The notes under the pieces: model-generated | What the model was told of the DNA's origin: nothing | The model's input: only the letters and a program-made list of their open reading frames with translations | The model's database searches: none | Translations under genes and position numbers: made by a program | NCBI RefSeq assembly: GCF_002086815.1 | Contig: NZ_MVID01000016.1 | Location: 60,561-124,560, forward strand | Source of the DNA: Mycolicibacterium parafortuitum | Lineage (GTDB): Bacteria; Actinomycetota; Actinomycetes; Mycobacteriales; Mycobacteriaceae | Length of the DNA: 64,000 nt | Direction: 5' to 3' | Shown here: piece after piece, positions 25,455 through 33,129 of the stretch | Numbering within the stretch: position 1 is the stretch's first letter | Layout: every line of letters begins with the position of its first letter

Positions 25455-26446
25455 CGGGATTCGCCGAGTTCCACGACGAGCTGCGCACCGTCGCCGCGGA
25501 CATGCTGGCCAAGGACAGCCACCCGGACTGGGCGGTGCTGGCCGGCGCCGGATGGACCGGGCTGGAGGTGCCGGAGCCGCTCGGCGGGGCGGGCGCGACG
25601 TTCGCCGAGTCCGCGGTCCTGCTCGACCAGATCGCGCGTGCCGCGGCCACGACCGGTTACCTCGGCGGCGCGGTGCTCACCTGTGGTGTGCTGAACATGC
25701 TGGTGCCGAGCGACTTCCGGGACCAGCTGCTGGCCGCGGTCGGCTCCGGTCAGAACCGGCTGGCCGTCGTCACGGGAGACTTCGCGCTGTCGAACGGGCG
25801 GTTGAGCGGCCGTGCCGGATTCGTGCCCGACGCGGTCGGTTGCGACCGGCTGCTCGTGGTCGCCGGCGCCGAGGTCGCCGTCGTCGCCGCGACCGAGCTG
25901 GACATCGCGGCCCAACCCGTCGTCGACGAGACCCGCCGGCTCGCGACGGTCACCGCCGAGTCGGCGCGCGTCGAGGAGAGCGCTGTGTTTGGCGGTGATC
26001 CCGACAAGGCGGTGGACGCACTTCGGCACCGGGCCGAGGTCGCGATCGCGTGCGACAGCCTGGGTATCGCCGAGCAGATGCTCACCGCGACAGTCGATTA
26101 CGTCAAGGTGCGGCACCAGTTCGGCAGGCCCATCGGATCGTTTCAGGCGGTCAAGCACGCGTGCGCCGACATGCTCGTCGCGATCGAGGTGTCACGGCGG
26201 CTCGTCGCCGACGCCGTGGCCGCGGTGAGCGAGGGCGCCGACGCCGCGGTGCCCGCCGCGATGGCGAAGTCGCACGTCTGCTCGGTCGCCGTCGACGTCG
26301 CCGGCAAGGCCATGCAGCTGCACGGCGGCATCGGCTACACGTGGGAGAGCGGAATCCACACCTACCTCAAACGCGCCACGCTGAACCGGTCGCTGTTCGG
26401 TTCACCTGCCGCCCAACGCAAAAGACTCTCGCAGCGCTACCACTAG
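25451..26446 (+). CDS. Acyl-CoA dehydrogenase-like small subunit, pair 2
   Basis: 331 aa from the ATG at 25451 that overlaps the previous stop (ATGA). The C-terminal domain holds VKVRHQFGRPIGSFQAVKHACADM and AMQLHGGIGYTWESGIHTYLKR, typical of FadE partner subunits. The N-terminal and middle parts are shortened and divergent. It ends 11 nt before the ThDP enzyme gene. The heteromeric pairing with the preceding protein is inferred from gene overlap and known mycobacterial FadE heterotetramers. Confidence 0.85.
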   Translation: MTGFAEFHDELRTVAADMLAKDSHPDWAVLAGAGWTGLEVPEPLGGAGATFAESAVLLDQIARAAATTGYLGGAVLTCGVLNMLVPSDFRDQLLAAVGSGQNRLAVVTGDFALSNGRLSGRAGFVPDAVGCDRLLVVAGAEVAVVAATELDIAAQPVVDETRRLATVTAESARVEESAVFGGDPDKAVDALRHRAEVAIACDSLGIAEQMLTATVDYVKVRHQFGRPIGSFQAVKHACADMLVAIEVSRRLVADAVAAVSEGADAAVPAAMAKSHVCSVAVDVAGKAMQLHGGIGYTWESGIHTYLKRATLNRSLFGSPAAQRKRLSQRYH

Positions 26447-26457
26447 AAGGAGAACTC

Positions 26458-28173
26458 ATGGGTGTTCCCGTGTACAAACGCATTCTGGACCTGTTCGAGG
26501 CCGAGGGCGTCAAGACGCTGTTCGGTATCCCCGACCCCAATTTCGTGCACATGTTCACCGAGGCCGACGCCCGCGGCTGGTCCGTCGTCGCACCGCACCA
26601 CGAGCTGTCGGCCGGGTTCATGGCCGAGGCGGCGTCGCGGATGACCGGTGCGCCGGGACTGTGCATCGGGACGCTCGGGCCGGGCATGGCCAACATCGCC
26701 GGGGCGATCCAGTGCGCGCTGGTCGAGAACTCGCCGGTGATCTTCCTCGGCGGCCAGCGCGCCCGCATCACCGAACGCCGGGTGCGGCGCGGCCGCATCC
26801 AGTTCGTACAGCAGGAGGACCTGTTCAAGAACTCGGTGAAGTTCAGCAGCTCGATCGAATACGCCGACCAGACCGACGAGATCATCCGCGAGGCCATCCG
26901 CCGGTCCATGTCCGGCACCCCGGGGCCCAGCTACATCGAGTTCCCGTCGCACGTGATCCTCGAAGAACTCGACGTCGCCGACCCGCTGGCACCCGAGCGC
27001 TACCGCCTCGTCAACCAGGGCGCCGGTGAGCGCGAGATCGCCGAGGCGGTTCGGCTGATCAAGGCCGCGGAGAACCCGGTGCTGTTGGTGGGCCACGGCG
27101 TTCACACCTCGCGCACCCAGGAGCCGGTTCGCGAGCTCGCCGAGCTGATGGCGTGCCCGGTGATCCAGACCTCGGGTGGCACCTCGTTCATCCCCGGCCT
27201 GCAGGACCGCACCTTCCCGTATCTGTTCTCACCGGCCGCCAACGAGGCCGTCGAGAAGTCCGACCTGTGCCTCGCGCTGGGCACCGAACTCGGCGAGCCG
27301 ATGCACTACGGCCGCACCCAGCACTGGGCCGGCAACGACGCGAACCGCAAATGGATTCTCGTGGAACAGGATCCGACCGCGATCGGGGTGAATCGGCCGA
27401 TCGACGTTCCGCTGGTCGGCGATCTGCGCGGCGTGGTGCCCCAGCTGGTCGACGCGCTGCGCGACAGCCCCCGGCGCCCGTCGCCGGACCTGGACGCACT
27501 GATCAAGGCCGATGCCGCCGAGCTGGCTCGGGTGGCCGAGGAGGCGCCGAGCGGGCGCGCGCCGATCCACCCGGCGCGCTACGTTGTCGAGGCGACCAAG
27601 GCGTTCGACGAGCACTTCACCGACGGCATCCTGGTCCGCGACGGCGGTGCCACGGTGATCTTCCAGTGGACCTACTCGCAGACCAAGCCGCGCGACGTGA
27701 TCTGGAACCAGAACTTCGGCCACCTCGGCACCGGTCTGCCGTACGCCGTCGGAGCCTCGGTCGCCGAGGGCCGCACGAGGCCGGTGATGCTGCTGACCAG
27801 CGATTCGGCGTTCCTGTTCCACATCGCCGAACTGGAGACCGCGGTGCGGGAGAACCTGCCGCTGGTCTGCGTCGTCGGCGTCGACCACCAGTGGGGTCTG
27901 GAGGTCGGGGTCTACAAGCGCACCTTCGAGCAGCCGTCACCGCAGCCCGGTGTCCACTGGAGCAAGGACGTCCGGCTCGACAAGGTCGCGGAGGGCTTCG
28001 GCTGCCACGGCGAGTACGTCGAGAAGGACGACGAGATCGGCCCGGCCATCCAGCGGGCGTTGGCCAGCGGCAAGACCGCGGTCGTGCACGTCTGCATCGA
28101 CCCGAAGGCGAACTCCGAGGAAATGCCGAAGTACGACCGATTCCGGACCTGGTATGCAGAAGGCACCCAGTAG
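26458..28173 (+). CDS. Thiamine diphosphate-dependent enzyme (acetolactate synthase/acyl-CoA lyase superfamily)
   Basis: 571 aa with an AGAAGGAG site before the ATG at 26458. The N-terminal domain has the catalytic-Glu segment HHELSAGFMAEAASRMTG, and the central domain TSGGTSFIPG. The C-terminal ThDP-binding domain is divergent: the usual GDG reads SDS in LLTSDSAFLFHIAELETAV, and the distal Asn reads VDHQWG, though Asp and spacing are kept. Likely reactions are decarboxylation or C-C cleavage of a 2-keto or 2-hydroxyacyl substrate; an aldehyde dehydrogenase gene follows directly, which fits an aldehyde product. It resembles neither a biosynthetic AHAS (no regulatory subunit) nor the benzoylformate-decarboxylase-like protein at 42247 closely. 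Confidence 0.85.
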   Translation: MGVPVYKRILDLFEAEGVKTLFGIPDPNFVHMFTEADARGWSVVAPHHELSAGFMAEAASRMTGAPGLCIGTLGPGMANIAGAIQCALVENSPVIFLGGQRARITERRVRRGRIQFVQQEDLFKNSVKFSSSIEYADQTDEIIREAIRRSMSGTPGPSYIEFPSHVILEELDVADPLAPERYRLVNQGAGEREIAEAVRLIKAAENPVLLVGHGVHTSRTQEPVRELAELMACPVIQTSGGTSFIPGLQDRTFPYLFSPAANEAVEKSDLCLALGTELGEPMHYGRTQHWAGNDANRKWILVEQDPTAIGVNRPIDVPLVGDLRGVVPQLVDALRDSPRRPSPDLDALIKADAAELARVAEEAPSGRAPIHPARYVVEATKAFDEHFTDGILVRDGGATVIFQWTYSQTKPRDVIWNQNFGHLGTGLPYAVGASVAEGRTRPVMLLTSDSAFLFHIAELETAVRENLPLVCVVGVDHQWGLEVGVYKRTFEQPSPQPGVHWSKDVRLDKVAEGFGCHGEYVEKDDEIGPAIQRALASGKTAVVHVCIDPKANSEEMPKYDRFRTWYAEGTQ

Positions 28174-28200
28174 GCCAGTGAACTAGGGAAGAGTAAAGCC

Positions 28201-29625
28201 ATGCGTGAATATCTGAAGCACTACATCGACGGTCAGTGGGTCGACCCGATCCGGCCCAACGCCCTCGAGGTCGACAACCCGGCCACCGAGCAGGTCTCGG
28301 GCAAGATCGCGCTCGGCTCCTCGGCCGACGTCGATCTGGCCGTGACCGCGGCGCGGCGGGCGTTCGGCACCTGGGCGCAGACCTCCCGTGAGGAGCGCCT
28401 CGATCTGCTCGGCGCGATCATGGGGGAGTACCAGAAGCGCGCCGCCGAACTGGCCGACGCCGTCAACGAGGAGATGGGCGCGCCGCCGTCGCTGGCGTCC
28501 GGGCCGCAGGTCAATCTCGGCATCGGCCACCTGGCCACCGCGATCGACGCGCTGAAGAACTTCGCGTTCGAGGAGCAGCACGGCAGCACGCTGGTGGTCA
28601 AGGAGCCGATCGGGGTGTGCGGGCTGATCACCCCGTGGAACTGGCCGATCAACCAGATCGCGTGCAAGGTGTTCCCGGCGCTGGCGACCGGCAACACCAT
28701 GGTGCTCAAGCCCTCGGAGGTGGCGCCGTACTCGGCGCAGATCTTCACCGAGATCCTCGACACCGCAGGCGTTCCCGCCGGGGTGTACAACCTCGTCTAC
28801 GGTGACGGCCCCGGGGTGGGCGCCGCGATCTCCAGCCATCCCGATATCGACATGGTGTCGTTCACCGGGTCCACCCGCGCAGGCATCGAGGTGGCCCGCA
28901 ACGCCGCCCCGACCGTCAAGCGCGTCACCCAGGAACTCGGCGGCAAGAGCCCGAACATCGTGCTCGACGACGACGACTTCGCCAAGAGCGTGGCCGCGGG
29001 CACGTCGGTGATGATGGTCAACAGCGGCCAGAGCTGCAACGCGCCGTCGCGCATGCTGGTGCCGAACTCCCGGATGGACGAGGCGATCGCGGTCGCCCGC
29101 GACACCGCCGCCGCGGTCAAGGTCGGCGACCCCGGCGACAAGACCGCGATCGGACCCGTCGCGTCGCGGGCGCAGTTCGAGAAGATCCAGGGCCTGATCC
29201 AGAAGGGCATCGACGAGGGCGCCACGCTCGTCATCGGTGGCCCCGGCCGGCCCGACGGCATCGACAAGGGCTACTACGTCAAGCCGACGGTGTTCGCCAA
29301 CGTCACCAACGACATGACGATCGCGCGCGAGGAGATCTTCGGCCCGGTGCTGTGCATCCTCGGCTACGACGACCTGGACCAGGCCGTCGAGATCGGCAAC
29401 GACACCGAATACGGTCTGGCCGGCTATGTTTCGGGTGCCGACCTGGAGCAGGCCCGCGCGGTCGCCCGCCGCATCCGTGCCGGATCGGTGGCGATCAATC
29501 ACGGCTTCGACATGGCCGCGCCGTTCGGCGGCTACAAGCGCAGCGGTAACGGCCGCGAGTGGGGCCCGTTCGCGTTCGACGAGTTCCTCGAGGTCAAGGC
29601 CGCGCTGGGCTACGCCCCGGCATGA
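28201..29625 (+). CDS. Aldehyde dehydrogenase (NAD(P)+)
   Basis: 474 aa. The catalytic Cys is C279 in NSGQSCNAPSRM and the general base E245 in TQELGGKSPNIV; the cofactor segment is LITPWNWPINQI. All are intact, so the enzyme should oxidise an aldehyde to the acid. It lies 27 nt after the ThDP enzyme, whose product would be a suitable substrate, and is followed by hairpin copy 2 and an amidohydrolase gene. Substrate range cannot be read from sequence. Confidence 0.93.
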   Translation: MREYLKHYIDGQWVDPIRPNALEVDNPATEQVSGKIALGSSADVDLAVTAARRAFGTWAQTSREERLDLLGAIMGEYQKRAAELADAVNEEMGAPPSLASGPQVNLGIGHLATAIDALKNFAFEEQHGSTLVVKEPIGVCGLITPWNWPINQIACKVFPALATGNTMVLKPSEVAPYSAQIFTEILDTAGVPAGVYNLVYGDGPGVGAAISSHPDIDMVSFTGSTRAGIEVARNAAPTVKRVTQELGGKSPNIVLDDDDFAKSVAAGTSVMMVNSGQSCNAPSRMLVPNSRMDEAIAVARDTAAAVKVGDPGDKTAIGPVASRAQFEKIQGLIQKGIDEGATLVIGGPGRPDGIDKGYYVKPTVFANVTNDMTIAREEIFGPVLCILGYDDLDQAVEIGNDTEYGLAGYVSGADLEQARAVARRIRAGSVAINHGFDMAAPFGGYKRSGNGREWGPFAFDEFLEVKAALGYAPA

Positions 29626-29631
29626 TCTCGT

Positions 29632-29680
29632 GATTTCGGCGTAGTTGGTCACGTCAGCGTTGACCAACTACACCGAAATC
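29632..29680. repeat. Intercistronic hairpin, copy 2 (20-nt arms, 9-nt loop)
   Basis: The left arm GATTTCGGCGTAGTTGGTCA (29632-29651) is identical to that of copy 1 at 18100 and pairs with TGACCAACTACACCGAAATC (29661-29680) with only one G-T pair. The loop is again 9 nt but different in sequence. It starts 6 nt after the aldehyde dehydrogenase stop and ends 13 nt before the amidohydrolase start. Confidence 0.8.
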
Positions 29681-29693
29681 GCAGGGGAAGACC

Positions 29694-30578
29694 ATGTACG
29701 AGTACGGAATCGATTTCGACGCCGTCGAGGCTGTCGACTTCCACACCCACGTGGAGGTCGACAGCCACGGCCACCACGCCTACGACGACGTGCTCGTCGA
29801 GGCGACCGCCAAGTACTTCAAGATGACCGACGGCCCGGCCGCCACCGTCGATGTCCTCGCCGACCTGTACCGCCGCCACAACAGCGCCGCGGTGGTGTTC
29901 ACCATCGATGCCCGGCACGGGATGCGGCACACGCCGAACTCGATCGAGGATCTGGTCGCCGGCGCCGCCCGCAACAACGACGTGCTGATCCCGTTCGGCA
30001 GTGTCGACCCGTGGCAGGGCCGCCGCGCTGTGCACCGGGTCCACGAGCTCGTACGCGACTACGGCGTCAAGGGTTTCAAGTTCCACCCGAGCATGCAGGC
30101 GTTCGAGCCGAACGACCGGGCGTACTACCCGATCTACCATGCGATCGCCGAAGCCGGGGTGCCCGCGCTCTTCCACACCGGCCAGACGGGGATGGGGGCC
30201 GGGCTACCGGGCGGGCGCGGCATCAAGCTGCGCTACAGCGATCCGATGCTGCTCGACGACGTCGCCGCCGACTTCCCGGAATTGACGATCGTGATGGCGC
30301 ATCCGGCGGTGCCGTGGGTGGATTCCCAGATCGCCATCGCGGGCCACAAAGCGAACGTTTTCATCGATCTTTCCGGCTGGAGCCCGAAGTATTTCCCGCC
30401 GCAACTTGTGCATGCGATCGGCAGGCAGTTGCGGGACAAGGTGTTGTTCGGGACCGATTTCCCGTATATCCAGATCGAACGGTGGCGGCGCGACTTCGAC
30501 ACGCTCGACGTCGATCCGGCCGTCCTTCCGCTGGTCTACAAGCAGAACGCCCTGCGCGTGCTCGGTCTGGCGTCCTAG
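29694..30578 (+). CDS. Amidohydrolase family 2 (ACMSD-like) metal-dependent hydrolase/decarboxylase
   Basis: 294 aa TIM-barrel protein with expected metal-ligand segments in order: VDFHTHVEVD, FKFHPSMQAF, LFHTGQTG, MAHPAVPW and LFGTDFPY. The family includes aromatic acid decarboxylases and C-C or C-N hydrolases of catabolic pathways. It is the last gene of the rightward operon. A role in removing a carboxyl group or opening a ring in the same pathway is plausible; the precise reaction is unknown. Its end is only 4 nt from a convergent DUF2945 pseudogene. Confidence 0.86.
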   Translation: MYEYGIDFDAVEAVDFHTHVEVDSHGHHAYDDVLVEATAKYFKMTDGPAATVDVLADLYRRHNSAAVVFTIDARHGMRHTPNSIEDLVAGAARNNDVLIPFGSVDPWQGRRAVHRVHELVRDYGVKGFKFHPSMQAFEPNDRAYYPIYHAIAEAGVPALFHTGQTGMGAGLPGGRGIKLRYSDPMLLDDVAADFPELTIVMAHPAVPWVDSQIAIAGHKANVFIDLSGWSPKYFPPQLVHAIGRQLRDKVLFGTDFPYIQIERWRRDFDTLDVDPAVLPLVYKQNALRVLGLAS

Positions 30579-30582
30579 CAGC

Positions 30583-30793
30583 TCAGGCCTTCCTCAGCGC
30601 CGACGGCTCGGGCACGGCGTCGTGGCCGCTCCGGTCGCTGCGCACCCGGTACCGCGGGATGTTCTCGGAGGCCCGCACGGTCCGCCCACCGCCTCGGTGC
30701 CGGCGGTGATCTCCTCCCCGACGGTGCCTTCGACGGTGCGGCGTGACTTTGCCAGGTGAGCTTGTCGCCGTCCGCGAAATTTTCGTCGCTCAC
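30583..30793 (-). pseudogene. DUF2945 (HVA1-TUDOR-like) gene broken by two frameshifts
   Basis: The minus strand starts MSDENFADGDKLTWQSH in frame. After about 30740 the reading moves to a second frame that gives TVEGTVGEEITAGTEA, and near 30675 to a third that gives RTVRASENIPRYRVRSDRSG and ends HDAVPEPSALRKA followed by TGA at 30583. Joined, these give a protein of about 70 aa that matches the DUF2945 family, small TUDOR-like domain proteins. Each shift equals one missing base. It is either a decaying gene or the result of sequencing error. It occupies most of the gap 30579-30894. Confidence 0.72.
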
Positions 30794-30894
30794 AACGATG
30801 TTGATTCCCGGTAGCGGGAGCGGCTACTCGTGGAGTAGATGTGTAGAACGAGGGTGAATATGGTGGTCGTTACTCGGGAATTGCGAGGGGGACC

Positions 30895-32130
30895 ATGACG
30901 AAATTTCCGAATGTGGTGGTGACCGGCGCGGCCATGACCACGGCACTGGGCACTGACGCCGAGTCGACGTGGCAGGCCCTGCTGGAGGGGCGCAGCGGTA
31001 TCCGGCTGCTGCAGGACTCGTTCGTCGAGGAGTTCGACCTGCCGGTTCGCATCGGCGGGCACCTGTTGGAGACATTCGACGAGAAGCTGAGCCCGGAAGA
31101 GAACTACAACCTGTCGTACGTGCAGCGGATGGCTGTCGTCCTCAGTCGCAGGGTGTGGGAGAACGCCGGGTCACCCGACGTCGACCCGAACCGGTTGGCG
31201 GTGTCGATCGGCACCGGAATGGGCGGTATCGAGGAGCTCGCGTTCGCCTACGACCATCTGCGCGAAGGCCGCCTCGACGAGGTCAACCCGATGGCGGTGC
31301 AGCAGTACGCGCCCAGCGGCCCGTCGGCGGCGGTCGCCGTCGAACGGCATGCCCGGGCGGGCGTGCTGGCCCCGGTCTCGGCGTGCGCGTCGGGCTCCGA
31401 GGGCATCGCGCAGGCCTGGCGGCAGATCATCTTCGGTGACGCCGACGTCGCGATCTGCGGCGGCGTGGAAGCCCGCATCGAGGCCGTGCCGATCGCCGGC
31501 TTCGCGCAGATGCGCATCGTGATGTCGACGAACAACGACGACCCCGAGGGTGCGTGCCGCCCGTTCGACAAGGACCGCGACGGGTTCGTGTTCGGCGAGG
31601 GCGGCGCGCTGCTGGTCATCGAGACCGAGGAGCACGCCAAAGCCCGCGGCGCGAAGATCCTGGGCCGTCTGATGGGCGCCAGCATCACCTCCGACGGCTT
31701 CCACATGGTCGCCCCCGACCCGAACGGTGAACGTGCCGGCTACGCGATGTCCCATGCGGTCGAGCTGGCCGGGTTGACCTCCAGCGACATCGACCACGTC
31801 AACGCGCACGCCACCGGCACCACCGTCGGCGATGTGGCCGAAAGCATCGCGATCAACAAGGCGCTGGGCGGGCACAAACCGGCCGTGTACGCGCCCAAGG
31901 GCGCGCTCGGCCACTCGGTGGGCGCGGTCGGTGCGGTCGAGTCGATCCTGACGTTGCTGGCGCTGCGCGACGGCGTCATCCCGGCGACGCGCAACTTGCG
32001 CAACCTCGACCCGGAGATCGACCTCGATGTCGTCAGCGGTGAGCCCCGGCGCGGGCACTACGAGTACGCGATCAACAACTCATTCGGCTTCGGCGGGCAC
32101 AACGTGTCGCTGGTGTTCGGGCGCGCGTGA
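30895..32130 (+). CDS. Beta-ketoacyl-ACP synthase II, KasA/KasB-like
   Basis: 411 aa. The condensing-enzyme triad is intact: C164 in SACASGSEG, H305 in NAHATGTT and H340 in GHSVGAVG. The sequence resembles KasA/KasB of the mycobacterial FAS-II system, which elongate meromycolate chains. It is not in a fabD-acpM-kasA-kasB cluster; instead it is alone and meets the mycolate methyltransferase genes tail to tail (stops at 32130 and 32131). A GAGGGGG ribosome site precedes the ATG. It is probably an accessory ketosynthase in long-chain lipid synthesis. Confidence 0.9.
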   Translation: MTKFPNVVVTGAAMTTALGTDAESTWQALLEGRSGIRLLQDSFVEEFDLPVRIGGHLLETFDEKLSPEENYNLSYVQRMAVVLSRRVWENAGSPDVDPNRLAVSIGTGMGGIEELAFAYDHLREGRLDEVNPMAVQQYAPSGPSAAVAVERHARAGVLAPVSACASGSEGIAQAWRQIIFGDADVAICGGVEARIEAVPIAGFAQMRIVMSTNNDDPEGACRPFDKDRDGFVFGEGGALLVIETEEHAKARGAKILGRLMGASITSDGFHMVAPDPNGERAGYAMSHAVELAGLTSSDIDHVNAHATGTTVGDVAESIAINKALGGHKPAVYAPKGALGHSVGAVGAVESILTLLALRDGVIPATRNLRNLDPEIDLDVVSGEPRRGHYEYAINNSFGFGGHNVSLVFGRA

Positions 32131-33048
32131 TCACGCCTTGACGAGCGTGAACTGACCCAGCTCGCTGATCCCACGCTGGAAGAAGTCGCTGCAACCGGTC
32201 AGGTACTTCATGTACCGCTGGTAGACCTCTTCGGAGGTGGCGGCGACGGCCTCGTCATGGTGGGCTTCGAGCGCCTCGGCCCACGTGTCGAGCGTGCGCG
32301 CGTAGTCCTTGTTCAGGAATTGCGTCTGCTCCAGCGTGAATCCGGCCTCGGCGGACAGTTCGACGATGTTCTCCTCGCCGGGCACCGAACCGCCCGGGAA
32401 GATCTCCTTGGCGATGAACCGCATGAACTTCAGGTCCGACATCACGATCGGGATGCCCAGTTCGGGCCACTTCTTCAGCGGGTGGCCGAGGATGGCCTGC
32501 AGCAGGAAGCGCCCGCCGGTGGGCAGCACGCTGCTGCACATCTTGAAGAACGGCGCGTAGCGCTCCTGCGGGAACGCCTCGATCGCCTCGATGCTGATGA
32601 TGCGGTCGACCGGTTCGTCGAACTGCTCCCAGCCGCGCAGCATGATCCGGCGCGACCGCTCGGTGTCCATACCGTCGAGCAACTCCTGGGCGAACTTGCA
32701 CTGGTTGCGGCTTAACGTCAGCCCGATGACGTTGACGTCGTACTTCTCGATGGCGCGGCGCAGCACCGAACCCCACCCACAGCCGATGTCGAGCAACGTC
32801 ATCCCCGGTTCGAGGTTCAGTTTGCCCAGCGCCAGGTCGATCTTGGCGACCTGCGCCTCGGCGAGTGTCATGTCGTCGCGCTCGTAATAGGCGCAGCTGT
32901 AGGTGCGGGACGGATCCTGGAAGAGGCCGAAGAACTCGTCGGAGAGGTCGTAATGCGCCTGTACTTCCTCGAAGTGAGGCGTCATGTCATCGGCCGCGGG
33001 CGGCGTCGTGTCGTGCCCCGAGGGCGGCTCCGCCGTTCTCCTGGTCAT
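32131..33048 (-). CDS. Mycolic-acid-type cyclopropane/methyl transferase, divergent copy
   Basis: 305 aa SAM-dependent enzyme of the CmaA/MmaA/PcaA/UmaA family. The N-terminal HYDLSDEFFGLFQDPSRTYSCAYYE, the SAM motif LLDIGCGWGS and NVIGLTLSRNQ are all present. The segment that usually reads GAFEHFG here reads EAIEAFPQERY: the Glu is kept while the His-Phe-Gly is lost, so the active site around the bicarbonate-binding Glu differs from classical members. It modifies double bonds of long acyl chains. It lies 81 nt from the second methyltransferase gene in the same orientation. Confidence 0.9.
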   Translation of the reverse strand: MTRRTAEPPSGHDTTPPAADDMTPHFEEVQAHYDLSDEFFGLFQDPSRTYSCAYYERDDMTLAEAQVAKIDLALGKLNLEPGMTLLDIGCGWGSVLRRAIEKYDVNVIGLTLSRNQCKFAQELLDGMDTERSRRIMLRGWEQFDEPVDRIISIEAIEAFPQERYAPFFKMCSSVLPTGGRFLLQAILGHPLKKWPELGIPIVMSDLKFMRFIAKEIFPGGSVPGEENIVELSAEAGFTLEQTQFLNKDYARTLDTWAEALEAHHDEAVAATSEEVYQRYMKYLTGCSDFFQRGISELGQFTLVKA

Positions 33049-33129
33049 TCCCGACCGTCCTCCATCTCGTTCGCCGCTACGCCACCGATTCAGGTAACGC
33101 GTGTGGCCAAATTACTACACCGCTTCCGG

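Noticed and set aside
18100..29680. The two 49-nt hairpins read as a CRISPR-like or attachment-site repeat pair
   Set aside because: Only two copies 11.5 kb apart, each a self-complementary stem between genes of one operon; no spacers, integrase or tRNA end.
30800..30894. Possible -35 TTGATT promoter upstream of the KasA/B-like gene
   Set aside because: No convincing -10 box at the right spacing; left unannotated.
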